This document shows, piece after piece, positions 1-10,339 of a DNA stretch of 49,509 bases (positions within the stretch are counted from its first letter, which is position 1; each line of letters begins with the position of its first letter). The stretch covers positions 605,729-655,237 of the forward strand of contig RHPI01002568.1 of NCBI GenBank assembly GCA_009103225.1, read 5' to 3'. The notes beneath the pieces were generated by a model. That model was given only the letters and a program-made list of their open reading frames with translations. It was not told the origin of the DNA and ran no database searches. The position numbers were made by a program, and so were the translations under genes. The stretch comes from Chlorokybus atmophyticus (Eukaryota; Streptophyta; Chlorokybophyceae; Chlorokybales; Chlorokybaceae).

Positions 1-838
1 TCATGGATGTATCTCCTCCGCTCCGGGTCTGCAGTGTCGGTCACCTCAAATCTCCGCCATGACTTATCTGCGACAGTCATACCGACAAGGCATTAGTCAC
101 GAAATAGATAGTTCAAGTTGAGCCTGCACCAGGCTAGAATAGTGCCTGTGACTTACTTTGGAGCGCGTTGCGCATCTGGGCTTTTTGGGTCTCGGGGTCC
201 ATTAGGGCGTCGATGTGCCTGATTGAATCGGTTACAATAGGCGAGATGAGTACGTGTGTATGGAGGCTGAGTAAGAAGGCAGTGTTGCATAGCAGACATG
301 GTGGTGAGGGACCCAACTCACTTGCGCTTGTTGCTGTTAAACAGTGTCCACTTGTACTCCTTTTCAAGGACATGCTTGATCCTGGTGACGTTCTTAGACC
401 GGACCTGCGTAGCTTTCTTCAAGGCGACACTCCAGTGGAAGGGGCACTCTTTGGGAGTCCAGTACACCTCATAGAACTTGGCCGCATCGGCCTCGTCGCC
501 ATCGTCGAAGCCAACTAACTGTCACGGGCAGGTTGGTCAGTGTCACGGTGCAGTGCGGTCATGAAGCATTCACAGCACCTGACACATGACGTTACGAATA
601 GTGTCCTCCTTGGGATAAACGTGGCTCTCTACCCAGTGGCCGTTTATGATTTCAACGACGGCATCTCGCAAATGCTGTCCACAGAAGAACAATCCGTTAC
701 ACACATACACACAGTGTCACAGTGTCACACAGTGCTTACCTCGTTGCTAATCTTCCACTTGCTTGGGGAAGGGTTGCTGACGACCGAGGTTGCCACGTCA
801 CGGCCAAATGTTTTAGGTTGGGGGTTCCAATCAACCCC
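1..838 (-). pseudogene. Partial, frameshifted inverted copy of transposon-associated gene Y
   Basis: This minus-strand copy matches the gene at 11,405-12,861. Homologous exons lie at 740-838, 579-674, 322-518, 157-218 and 67-1, the last cut by the window edge. Splice dinucleotides are kept (donor side at 739, acceptor at 519-521) and the 96-, 197- and 62-nt exon lengths equal those of the other copy. The 740-838 exon is 99 nt against 100 nt in the other copy, a one-base loss in a run of C and A, so the frame is broken. Homology to the other copy continues non-coding to about 1,023. The function is unknown, with no recognisable domain. The copy sits next to the OTU/RING cluster and points away from it. 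Confidence 0.7.
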
Positions 839-1030
839 CTGCAAACACAACCACATTGGACATGTTGCCAGCCATGAAAGATGCAACCCTCACAGTTGCA
901 AAAGAAGAACAACGTGCACAGTGTATTCGGAACGCATGCAGTGAGTCACTGTGCTAGTCATGAAAGAAGCAAGCATCCAAGTTAGAAGTTGAGCAAGAAG
1001 CAACGTGCACAGTGCTTCAAGAACGCATGC

Positions 1031-1700
1031 AGTCTAGCTTGCCCTTGCGACTGCGGTGTCAGGTGGAGTTGTTGTGATGTGCTGGGCGTTAGCGCGGGGT
1101 CTTGCTGCGATTGGTTGGCGACGGTTGCCTGGTTGAACACTGGGGGCAATGTGGACAACTGGCGCCGACCTCCACAACGAGGTGCACTTACGGATGGACC
1201 ACGAGGCATCTCTCTAACTGATAGTTGGGTGCCGCCTGTTTAGCTGATAGTGGCGCTGCCGCCTCCAACGCTGCCGCCGCTGGTTGGCCCGCCCGAATGT
1301 ACGAGGCGCGAAAACGAAAATGGGGCGGTTTTGAACGTCTAGAGTCCCGTACTAGAGTCGCACTTGTAGTGCGTCCTTGCTCCTATGGTTGATGGTACGA
1401 CTTATGCATTCGTGCCATCCATGCTTCGTACAACCATTGGTAACAATGGTTGTGTCGTAACATTTATGGTACGACAGAGGCATCTCTCGTCCAACCCCAG
1501 CCATTGCCGTACAATGGCTCTGTCGTACCATCCATGGTACGACCGAGGCATTACTCGATTAGCCCAAATGGGAGTTAGCATGCACTCACCCAAACACGCT
1601 TCATTGATGGCCGGATGATGGCACGCAGGGGCACCAGGTCGATAACGGATCGAATATCAGGCTTGATGGGCCTGGGTTCGACTAGGAGGCGGAGGACCAG
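1031..1700. promoter_or_regulatory. Intergenic region with dispersed palindromes, between divergent gene Y fragment and OTU cluster
   Basis: No gene is seen here. Between 1,391 and 1,545 the motif TGGTACGAC and its complement recur. The best pair is 1,522-1,543: two 10-base arms (GTCGTACCAT / ATGGTACGAC) around CC. The same motif recurs between the divergent transposase and gene X in copies A, B and C, so this is probably a shared transposon cis-element or a transposase binding site. That role is inferred from position and symmetry only. Confidence 0.5.
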
Positions 1701-1736
1701 GAGTCGGAGGCGGCGGCGGCGGCGGCGTGGCACATC

Positions 1737-2021
1737 TTGCGAGAAGTTGTGGTCGTAAGAGTTCAAGCAGCGAAGCCAGCTACTACCGGTCGCCACGTCA
1801 TGGATCATGGCAGGCGTCAGCAATGGGCTGTCCAACATGCATCACCAACATTGGACAAACCAGCAGGCAAGCCATTAAAAGACCATCTTCACACAGAGAG
1901 CTGCTTGGTGGCTCGCTTTCTGCAACAAGGAGTGGATCAGGAGCTGCAGTCCTTGAAGCCCCTTGTCAGAACCATGCGGGACCAATTGCGGCTGTGGGAA
2001 CAAGCACAAAGGAATGCATAG
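1737..2021 (+). CDS. Possible small ORF or exon upstream of the OTU gene
   Basis: A 94-codon open frame follows a GGC-repeat stretch at 1,700-1,726. Its C-terminal third (ending LRLWEQAQRNA) looks helical and leucine/glutamine-rich. No domain is recognised and no splice junction to the OTU exon at 2,557 could be proved. A second open stretch, 2,263-2,457, contains two HQPAM repeats. Either could be a 5' exon of the OTU gene or chance. Confidence 0.25.
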   Translation: MREVVVVRVQAAKPATTGRHVMDHGRRQQWAVQHASPTLDKPAGKPLKDHLHTESCLVARFLQQGVDQELQSLKPLVRTMRDQLRLWEQAQRNA

Positions 2022-2556
2022 GTACGCTGAACAGTCAAATGCATTTCCTTGCAAAAGCAATTTGTTTTTTAGCGCAATCCATGTGATATATGTAGCGTGG
2101 CTGCAGGCCTCCACTATTCACCCATACCCACCCTACAGTCAAGCCGACATTGCGGAAGCCAGAGCAGATAGACAGAGCTAGGCGGCGGTATGTTGTTGCC
2201 AATCTCGCTGTGCATGTTGACTGCTGCACCTCCAATGCATGCCTACCTTTGCATGCTAGGATGTGCGTGAGCGTGCGAAGTCGCGCGCGCGTGCCGAACG
2301 AAGTAGGCTGGGTTTGAGCACAGGAGCGCGTGGCCATTCGTCCGGCATTCAACCAATAGTGCATCAACCAGCAATGACGCAGTCCATGCAATCATTCGTG
2401 CATCAACCAGCAATGCCGCAGGTGACTGTTCGAAGCAACCAACTGATGACGGTGTGACGCAGTTGACTATTGCAATTGCAGTGTCGCAAGCATGCAGCTA
2501 ACCCACATGTGATTGGTTGACAGCACCACAGTGCACTAGGTTCTGTTGGAGCTCCC

Positions 2557-4051
2557 ATGCAAGCCCACTTGCTGATGGGCGCGGCGGCAATGCGGCATCA
2601 GTTTAACATGCATGTTGGCCTATTGAATCCCGACATGTCCATTGGGGCAGTGGCGCATGATGTGCCCATGGCTCAAGAGCTCCGTGACGAGTCTGCCATT
2701 GAGGGTGGCGGGGAGAGTGCAGCCAATACCACCTTGTCAGCCCCCATGGCTTCCCCTGCTCCATGCAGCCCACGGGCCATTGAGGTAAGTCGCTGTCTTT
2801 TATGCTCGTGCCTTGGTAACAATGCGTCAGGCACTGCATAAGCTTATATTCGTCCTTTGCAACATTGTGAGCCATCTTATCCTGGGTCCTGTATACAGCC
2901 CCCCTTGCTGCATGCACAAGTGGTCTCACCTGCAGCTCCTGCTCCCCTCGCAGCCAGAGCGCAACCACCTTCCGCGGCACCAGTCCTTCATGCACTGCCA
3001 TCTCCTCCACAAGCAGCACCGGTGATTGCGGGGCAACAATCCTTCTTGCCGCCACCGGCAAGACCACAGCACAATGCAACAACCGATGTGGCTTCTGCAC
3101 CTACCTTACCCCCCCCGCTGCAAGTTGAAGCCGGCAGTCTGCCCCAAACTCAGGTACTTTATCAATCACTGTGACTCTTGCCGTCCACAGTCGGACACAC
3201 CATTTGAGTGCTGTATGCGCATGCAGCAGGGGTTACCACCGGCCAGCGGGTCACCAGAGGAGCTGGCCGCAACCCGCATACGGCCATCAGTCATGCTAGG
3301 TGGCCAGCTCGCCTCATGGGACCACTTCAATGCGCCAACGGATGGTAATTGCTTCTACCATTGTGTATTTCGCGCCAGGCCAGCCATAGCGCAAAGTGTC
3401 CTGGATGATCACAAGTGCCCCAGCTCGAGCAGATTTTGGGCCACGCTGAACACCATGGACAACGACGACAGGGGGCACACTCTCCGAAAAATCACCGCCA
3501 AGGCTGTCGATGCAGGCGTGGCGAGCAGAATCCTAGACTTCTGCAGAGCCACTGGTGCCGCGGGAGAGATGGCGCAGTATTGCGACAAACTGCCTGCGAC
3601 CATGTTGGCTGATGTCAATTGCAACATTGACCTAGCCATGGCCAAGGTGCAACAGATTGTGCGGAGAAAAGATGTGTACGTCGAGCACCTGCAGATGACC
3701 ATGTTTGCCAACAAGCTGGGCTTGTTGACAAGCTGCGTGACCGTTCAGCGCGAGCATGGGGAGTGGGTGCCACGGCCCGGCAGCGCTGTTTGGGTTGGAA
3801 ATAAAGAAGCCCCCAACTCAGTCCTGGTTGTGGGCAACATTGCTTCTGATGAGCCAGAAGCACACTTTTGGCTCCTCAAGCCTGCAAGCATTGAACAGTG
3901 GTCGTGGCCTATGCATGAAGTGCCACCGGAGGTAACACACCTGATCGGAGAGTGGCGGAATGGCGTTGCCAATTCCCCGCTACCACCGGCTGTGACCCAG
4001 AGTGCTGCGCCAACGCCTCAGGCCTCGCCTTCGTGTGCTAGCGAGAAGTAG
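2557..4051 (+). CDS. OTU-family cysteine protease (deubiquitinase-like), transposon-associated
   Basis: Three exons join in phase: 2,557-2,784, 2,899-3,153 and 3,191-4,051, giving about 447 residues if the ATG at 2,557 is the start (upstream exons possible). The first two exons encode a Pro/Ala/Gln-rich linker. The last encodes an OTU-like domain: the D-G-N-C-F-Y-H nucleophile motif (Cys codon 3,350-3,352), a helix resembling the OTU segment before the central strand (about 3,680-3,745), and the general-base region EAHFWLL (His 3,863-3,865). OTU enzymes cleave ubiquitin or related conjugates; substrate is unknown here. OTU domains are known passengers of eukaryotic transposons. The gene is followed on the same strand by a RING-like ORF. 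Copy B keeps only its N-terminal exons. Confidence 0.7.
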
Positions 4052-4078
4052 CCGAGTGTTCTGCACATCCGGCCTCCC

Positions 4079-4844
4079 CTCAACCACAGCCACATGCTCG
4101 CAATCCCAATTCAGCACCCTCCCTTCCAGCCGCGGAGACTCACTTGCCACCGCACTCTGAGCATCCGGAGGCATCTCCATCAAGAAGCAGCTGTAGCTCG
4201 CCCTCTCCCTCTAAGCTTGCCACATTGATCCCAGCCTGTCTTGTTGGTAAAGAGATTAATCGAGGTGTCCTGAAAGCTGCGCTGAAAGACAAAGGCTTCA
4301 TGCTCGTTGCCTCCCGTTCCTTCACGACCTCATGAAGCAATATGAGGTCGTGGAGAAACGGGAGGCAACCAACAAGCGCAAGGCTGTGGAGCAAGAAGAT
4401 AATGCCTTACCTCCTCTGAGGGACAGTGCCACGGTGAGCGCTTGCCAGAATGTGCAGGGTGACGGAAAAAAAAAAAAAGAAGGTTATTGGAACAAGGGAC
4501 GCTGACGGGACCAAAAAAGGAAAGGTGAGGCATCGTTACAACATTAGAAAAAGCGCCTTGAAGCCTCACTGGGGCTGACTGTGTGTCCTAAGTAGGCACA
4601 TGCGGTTTTACAGCGTTAAGTGGATGCTCAGCATCGTCCAGAGAGACAGCCGGTGCGGCACGTGCTGTCTAAGCTTAAAGCACCGACGCGCAGACGCTTT
4701 GAGGGGCTGACTCGTAGTGCAAAGGAGTTAATCACCCTACAGTACGCCCAAGACGCGCTGCATCACCGCATGCGGCATGCCTCCAGGTGGGTGACGAAAG
4801 TATGCAATAAGTGGGAGCAAACGCGGAGAGTGCGGTCTAAATAG
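4079..4844 (+). CDS. Probable exons of an unrecognised gene between OTU and RING-like ORFs
   Basis: Open segments at 4,144-4,335, about 4,300-4,434 (ending at a GTGAGC donor) and 4,620-4,844 have charged, helical composition (for example LMKQYEVVEKREATNKRK). The last ends KWEQTRRVRSK before a TAG. They could be 5' exons of the RING-like gene or a separate gene; junctions were not resolved. A 13-base A run at about 4,465-4,479 and a strong hairpin at 4,306-4,369 lie inside. Little else can be said. Confidence 0.3.
4306..4369. repeat. 64-base snap-back hairpin
   Basis: Arms GTTGCCTCCCGTT...CACGACCTCAT and ATGAGGTCGTG...AACGGGAGGCAAC pair over 13 + 11 bases with a small internal loop (CCTT against GAGA-like bases) and an 8-base apical loop GAAGCAAT. 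It lies within an open reading stretch. Confidence 0.75.
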
Positions 4845-4901
4845 ACCTCTGGGGATTGCCCGTGGTTGGAACCCATACACGATATGGCCATCCGTAGTTA
4901 G

Positions 4902-5582
4902 TTGTTGCCCCTCGCCGTCCTCGATATAATGGTGTTGTTGCTGCCGCAGCAACCCGGCAATGTGCAAGAGCTATCTGCGGAGCAGAACTTCGACCTGCTG
5001 CAGCAGATGTACCTGTCGATGTCGACCAATGCGGGTCGAAATGTGTGCCACTACCTGAGCAAACATACTGGGTGGCAAGTAAAACCATTCGAGCTGTACT
5101 TGGCATGCTTTGGCTGGCAGTGGCTGTATGTCATACGGCACGTCGAGCTGATTCTGTGGAAGCTCGAAGAAAATGACAATGCGGGGGAGTACACGAGTAA
5201 CGACAGCCATGTCGAGGGCCTGGATGAACGCATGCTGGACGAGACCACCAAGACCAGCAGGTGGTGTATGGCGGCAGACGGGCAACAGGTGATCACGCAG
5301 GCAGTGGAGCGTTATGCTGCGCTATTCAGATGGGAGTCGCTACGCCTGCAACGCGATAACAGAGTTTGGTGGCAGAGGCAGCTTGCACACCCGCGTGCAC
5401 CATGTGTGCTGATTTGTCGCATTGAAGAGCCACCCCCCCCAGCGGATGGGGAGACGCCCTGTTGCAATAAAGCGATGTGCCATGTCTGCATCATAGCACA
5501 TCAGACGATTGTGGCAAATAAATTAAAGAATCTACAAGCGTGTCCATTCTGCAACCTCACCCTTTTTGGTCGCCACGCCTGA
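4902..5582 (+). CDS. RING-like zinc-finger protein (eight-cysteine C-terminal finger)
   Basis: A 226-codon open frame whose 5' end is uncertain; the first ~15 codons may be intron. The C-terminus has eight ordered cysteines at residues 168, 172, 187, 188, 193, 196, 214 and 217: C-x3-C, then CC-x4-C-x2-C, then C-P-F-C. This resembles the C4C4 RING type in which CCxKxxCxxC replaces CxHxxC. RING fingers recruit ubiquitin-conjugating enzymes; the first pair has three rather than two intervening residues, so zinc binding needs proof. The N-terminal part is Trp/Leu-rich and unrecognised. The ORF ends 8 residues after the last cysteine. It sits 0.85 kb downstream of the OTU gene, same strand, and is absent from copy B. 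Confidence 0.55.
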   Translation: MLPLAVLDIMVLLLPQQPGNVQELSAEQNFDLLQQMYLSMSTNAGRNVCHYLSKHTGWQVKPFELYLACFGWQWLYVIRHVELILWKLEENDNAGEYTSNDSHVEGLDERMLDETTKTSRWCMAADGQQVITQAVERYAALFRWESLRLQRDNRVWWQRQLAHPRAPCVLICRIEEPPPPADGETPCCNKAMCHVCIIAHQTIVANKLKNLQACPFCNLTLFGRHA

Positions 5583-5893
5583 TGCAAGACGCCAACGTGT
5601 CGGCGGTGATTTGGCCCCCGCCTTGACGCCAATTGTGCATGTATTGTAGTTTTGTGTTGGCTTCCTGTGAACCATGTAGATACATGTATAGTTGCAGCAT
5701 GGTGCATGATGCACCAGAGATCTGCTGTTGTCAGAAGCATTGGCTGTACATGTGTATGATGACTGCCCTGCGCATGAGTCAGTGCATACCTCGCTGTTTT
5801 ATAGCGTGGTTGACAGCAACAAACTCGGACAGCGCTCTGGGTTCCATGGCATGACAGCACAGTATTACTCTACGATCGTGGTAGTATGCGAGT

Positions 5894-6217
5894 GGTAGCT
5901 ACCCCACCAGCACGCTGCTCGCACGCGGGCAAGGCAGTTGGACTGCTATCGCCGCATCGCCGCTGTCCGCTAGCGCGAAGAAGACAATCGTGACATCAAA
6001 CGCACCACAGCAGATGTACCCGGTCTATGGCCTTCCAAGCACCAGGGGCGGCATTGCTGCGTGGCAAACAGCGCTGAGAGTGCCATGGGTGACCTCGGCC
6101 GTTTCCATAGCGAATGCAGTTCCTCCCGCAATGGCGGAGTGCATAGGGCGTCTCATGCTTAAAACAATAGATATGCGATGTGACTACCCTCCTGTGTCAT
6201 GGAACTATGAGGCTTGA
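5894..6217 (+). CDS. 3' exon of unknown transposon gene Z
   Basis: An open frame is shared with the inverted copy at 48,797-48,476. It ends ...DYPPVSWNYEA before TGA and contains a YPVYGLPSTRGG stretch and an Ala/Val-rich helix. From 5,990 the ATG-initiated piece is 75 residues; the copy B version starts further upstream in sequence that copy A lacks. It converges on the transposase, whose stop lies 204 bases further on. No family is recognised. Confidence 0.45.
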   Translation, partial: GSYPTSTLLARGQGSWTAIAASPLSASAKKTIVTSNAPQQMYPVYGLPSTRGGIAAWQTALRVPWVTSAVSIANAVPPAMAECIGRLMLKTIDMRCDYPPVSWNYEA

Positions 6218-6420
6218 GTGTGGTGCACTGTATTGATGCTTAATACCACACGGGGGACTGATTGTTGAATGTTGCATGGCACATTCGATTGTGGTGACAG
6301 TTGTGCAGTGACAGCTGCCCGGTATTGTACACGTCCACATGCAAAAGTCTTAGCATACGATTAGCAATGCCTAACTGACTGATATGCTCCAAACTCAGAG
6401 TAGTGAGACAAGTACATGTG

Positions 6421-9400
6421 TCACGTGGAAGTGCAGTGAACGTTCACCCAATACTTGCCCTCTTGTACACGGGCGCTGTCCTTGTCAAACATGGGGAGCA
6501 GCTGGACAATGCCTTTTACTTGCTCCACAGTCACGACATCGAGATGTGGACCGCCTCAACGCTTTTCCCAGTCTAGAGCGATGCACTTTGTGTCGCTCGT
6601 CACATCCAACTTCGTGTACCAGCGGACAAACACGACCTCCTTCCACACGCGCTCGCCGCTACCACCCCACACCACCACGCGCAGAAAAAGGAGTGCCTGA
6701 GCCCACCACGTCACGTTCACACCGTCCTCATCACCTTCCAACTCAAGTGTAGAGAACCAAGGCCGCCCATGGAACATCCCAGTTGCGCGCGCCATGCTGA
6801 CTCCTGATGTCATGTACACCGCTGCGCCTCCGTTCACCACGCGAAAAGCACGCCACCCGTCGGCCAACTCCAGTTGTTCCCTCCTCAACCAGCTGTCCAG
6901 GCAGCTTGTCGGCGAATGGAGTCTTCAAGGCGACTTGGCGGCTACGCGCAGATCCGCTCCAGTACGAGCTGGACTCCCTCCTTGTCAGCACATCCATCCG
7001 TAGCAACTTGTCCGTCTTCTCCATGACATTACAGCACTGCTGCCGCGCCTGCGCCATGACCGAGCGCATCTCGGGATCCACGACCATGCCATCCTCTCTC
7101 ACATATTCCGCACAGCTCCATGCCTTCAGGATACGTGCCTGGTAGTCCCGGTTGTTGCCACCACGCGCCCACTGTTTGATATTTTGGGCGTGCATCTGCT
7201 CCATGTGGTTGGCGCTGAACCAATCTGGGTGTCCACTGCTGACAATTGCCGGCCCAAAATGAGTGAGCTGATGCATCTTCTCGATCTTCCAACCTGACTT
7301 CTGTGCAGAATATGACGACAGTAGCGGATGCAACACTGCAGCTTTGAAGGCAGCTAGCTCGTTAACGGCTGTGGTCAAGGTCTCTCTTGTGTGTTCATGC
7401 GCCTTGAGCAACTTCTTGTTCCACTGGGCAAGCGATGCGGCAGCAATGGTGAAGAAATCGTTGCCCTCACTGTCGAGCAGCAAACCGTTTGCGAGGACCG
7501 GCAGCAGCTGCAGCACCGCCACTTTCTCCACCACCTGAAAGGAGTGGTCGGACAGGAAGAAATCTACTGTGCTTGTGGGTGCCTTGAAGTGCGAAACTTG
7601 CAGAGTCGCCTTGCATGCATTCAGCCTGTGCACATCTGCTTGTGAGCACGTGTCGTTGCATTCTGTGTTCAAGACAAAAGCAACACGAAAGACGTGCCCG
7701 GCCTGCAGAATCTGTCTCGTGGATGGACGCATTCGTTCCTTCGCGGCGTCGTACACAGCAGCAAGCAGGTGGTTAATGATGCCTCCTAGCACATGCATTG
7801 CGTCAGGGGCAAGACGAGAGTAGCAGTCAGCTCCCGGCAAACGCGACTGTCGCCAACCCCACAGTGCATTCTGTTGCCAAAGCACATTGCCTGGTCTCAC
7901 GGAAAGCCATTCATCCTCACGAATGCCGATAATTTGACCATTACCTCCTCGACATGCATGGAGTGCTGCTCTTTGCAAGCCTTGGCTGCCTGGCGTGCAT
8001 TCCTAACACCGCTATGCAGGTCCGCCCGCAGCTGACGTAGTGCTGGTGTGTAGAAGGCCTCGGTTCTTAATTCCCGGTCCTCATCCATCTCTAACAGATC
8101 TGATTTGGTGACGAGACAAACATCGCAAGGATGTCGTGTTGGTTGCCCGACACAGTGCGTGCGAGTGTGGCAGTCTCCTACAACACGACAAACTCAGATG
8201 TTCAACTGACAACATCCTCCATGCACTGTTTGCTGGCAGGCTGCATCCGGTTACAACCATTCATGCCCACTACCTGCAAATCGCTGATGTAGTTGGCAAG
8301 CGCGGGAAACACACGACGCTCGATGCCATTCGGGTCGATGAGCTGCAGACCTTCCCAACTCGCCCGCTTCACATCCCCGAACACTACATTCAAAGCGTCA
8401 TGAAAAATCTCAAGTTTTCGAATGGACAACGATTCCTTGCCCTGCGCCCAGGTGGGATGCCCGGCCACTGCATGAACCACCGGCAGAAGCGCTATCATAA
8501 CAACCCCCATGTTGCTAGCATACATGTCCCAACTGTAGTTGGCAAGCGATGCCATCAGAGGGTAGCCAGAGCGCTTGCCCGCGCTGTTCAGCGTGGTCTT
8601 GTCACTGTACAGAATGGCAGGCGCCAAGTATGACGCTTCCCCCACCTCTCTCCTCAAATCCACCTCCACATCCTTCCACCAATCGCCCGTGGAAGGATGG
8701 CCAAAGCTGTGCTCGTCACTAGTGTACTGGAGATTGAAGCCATTGGCGGCATGTGGATTGCCATACAACCGCGCGAGCCATACCTGCTCCGACCAAGAGC
8801 ATTACTTACTATGCTGGCCTCAGAATAGATACTGCATCGATACTGCATTAGGTACTGCATTTCACAGACCTTGGCCGGCATATATGTGACGCAGATGTCC
8901 TGATCCTCAGGGTCTCCAGGCTTGCGCAGGTCAGCCGTCACGTAGTTCTGATACGGCAGCACACTCGCATGTGCATATGTGACATGGCTCTGATGGTTGA
9001 AGCACATGCACCGCACACCGTGAACACACCTCAGACTGAGAGAAAGCAATCGTGGTCCGGAGGTAGCTGGCCGCATGCACACCGGTCTCCCACTGGAGCT
9101 CTTCCGTCAGGAAGTGTGCATTTCGGATGCACTTGATGATCCGCCCCATGTCGGAGGCCGACAGGCCTTGGCCGTTGTTGCACTGCACGAATGCCACTGC
9201 AAGAGCATGCTCCGAGCCATACCACCTGGATTCCGACGCGTGCGAAGGGACGCCTCCACTTCCATGTTGGCGTGCCACAGGTTTCTCAGGCACACGCACA
9301 CATCGAAAGCCCTCGTTCACTTCCTCCTCCTCCTGTTGCTGCTGTGCGTGTGTCTCCTGGAGGAATCCTTCAGCATCAAGCATGTGAGCATCCTGGATCG

Positions 9401-9554
9401 AACTCCCCGGTTCAACATGACCCGCATCGTACTGTAATGGACGCTGGCCGACATACAGCTTGATCTGCTTGCACACCCTGCTGCTAATAATGTGCATGTA
9501 GACCGAGCTGCGTGTGGCGAAGCGCATGTGGCAATACGGACAAAGGACTCCCAT
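6421..9554 (-). pseudogene. Plavaka-family transposase, copy A (disabled)
   Basis: Five exons are inferred with copy B: 9,554-9,030, 8,989-8,810, 8,783 (or 8,726)-8,274, 8,177-7,945 and 7,870-6,421. The start is fixed by three in-frame stops (TAG TAG TGA) just upstream of the ATG. Order of motifs: N-terminal C2H2-like finger (CPYC...), then APAILYSDKT, a CxxC segment (HPCDVCLV in B), LAPDAMHVL, and a MEQxHAQNIK...NNRDYQ segment. These match the Plavaka transposase arrangement with putative D, D, E catalytic residues. Lesions relative to B: a one-base deletion near 8,140 (exon 233 against 234 nt), an 8-base deletion near 6,893, and CGA to TGA at 6,556-6,558. The enzyme would cut and move the element in the nucleus; this copy cannot encode it intact. 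Confidence 0.85.
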
Positions 9555-9624
9555 ATCTCACTACTAACGTCGACACAGGTGTCGCCAATGTAACCTGCAT
9601 CATATCCAGCAACACGCACACCCG

Positions 9625-9670
9625 CCGCCGCCGCCGCCACCGCCACCGCCACCGCTACCGCTACCGCTGC
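9625..9670. repeat. CCG/CCACCG/CTACCG triplet repeat upstream of transposase start
   Basis: GCC-type triplets lie just 5' of the transposase ATG (minus-strand sense GGC/GGT/AGC). The same tract is longer in copy C (about 14,038-14,085) and differs again in B (about 45,015-45,063). Because it changes in steps of three, an overlapping open frame through it stays open in every copy. Confidence 0.8.
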
Positions 9671-9711
9671 ATGCCAGAGGCGGGAAACTTGGCCGCCAGT
9701 CACTGGCTCCG

Positions 9712-9882
9712 TCGTACCATTATAATGGTACGATCGAGCCATTGCACGTCCAGGGTGAGTCTCTGGATATTTTTATATACATATATATTCTGATTGAACC
9801 GTTTCAATGGTACGAAGATGCCTTTGCCAAAAGGTATAGGCATTGTACAAAGGTACCATTGAAATGGTACCTTTGTACAATG
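9712..9882. promoter_or_regulatory. Palindrome cluster between divergent transposase and gene X
   Basis: Two strong palindromes: 9,712-9,733 is a perfect 22-base palindrome centred on TTATAA; 9,841-9,882 has perfect 20-base arms (CATTGTACAAAGGTACCATT and its complement) around GA. Both contain the TGGTAC core seen at 1,391-1,543. A TATATACATATATAT stretch lies between them (9,774-9,789). Copies C (14,263-14,304) and B (44,797-44,838, one mismatch) keep the long one. Likely a bidirectional promoter and/or transposase-binding region. Confidence 0.65.
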
Positions 9883-10339
9883 GCAATGGCAGTTCGTACC
9901 ATTGACAACTCTGGCAATGTCAGTCCCCCTGCGCATGAAAACACCATTGATAGCTCCGCCAAGCTATGCCCTTACAGGGGCGTGATGCCGAGGGTATGTG
10001 GCGTTTGGAAGATCGTTGGCGGCGCTGCCAGGGGCGTAGTGGGCATTGTGGTCGAGGTCCGGGATGAATTCCATGTTCGCACAGGGCGGGCAGGGTGCCG
10101 GAGGGGTGTCCTCGGTGTCAAACCCCACCAAGACTACCAAGGGCACATCCAATGACAACAGTGACTCGGGCGATATCTTACAGGGCTCCCCCTCCGAGTG
10201 GGCAAAGGCACACCACAATACTGCCTCTAAGAAAATCCGACCCACCAGCAGCTGCGACCACGGCGACATGATTGAAGGGACCAAACAAGACTGGCATAAC
10301 CAAGGTGGGTTACGATGCACTGTCAATGCCACATGCTAG

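Noticed and set aside
9964-10332. 122-codon minus-strand ORF opposite the gene X 5' region
   Set aside because: It is also open in copy B, but no splice or domain support was found; it may be a shadow of the Ser/Gly-rich plus frame, and the coding strand could not be decided.
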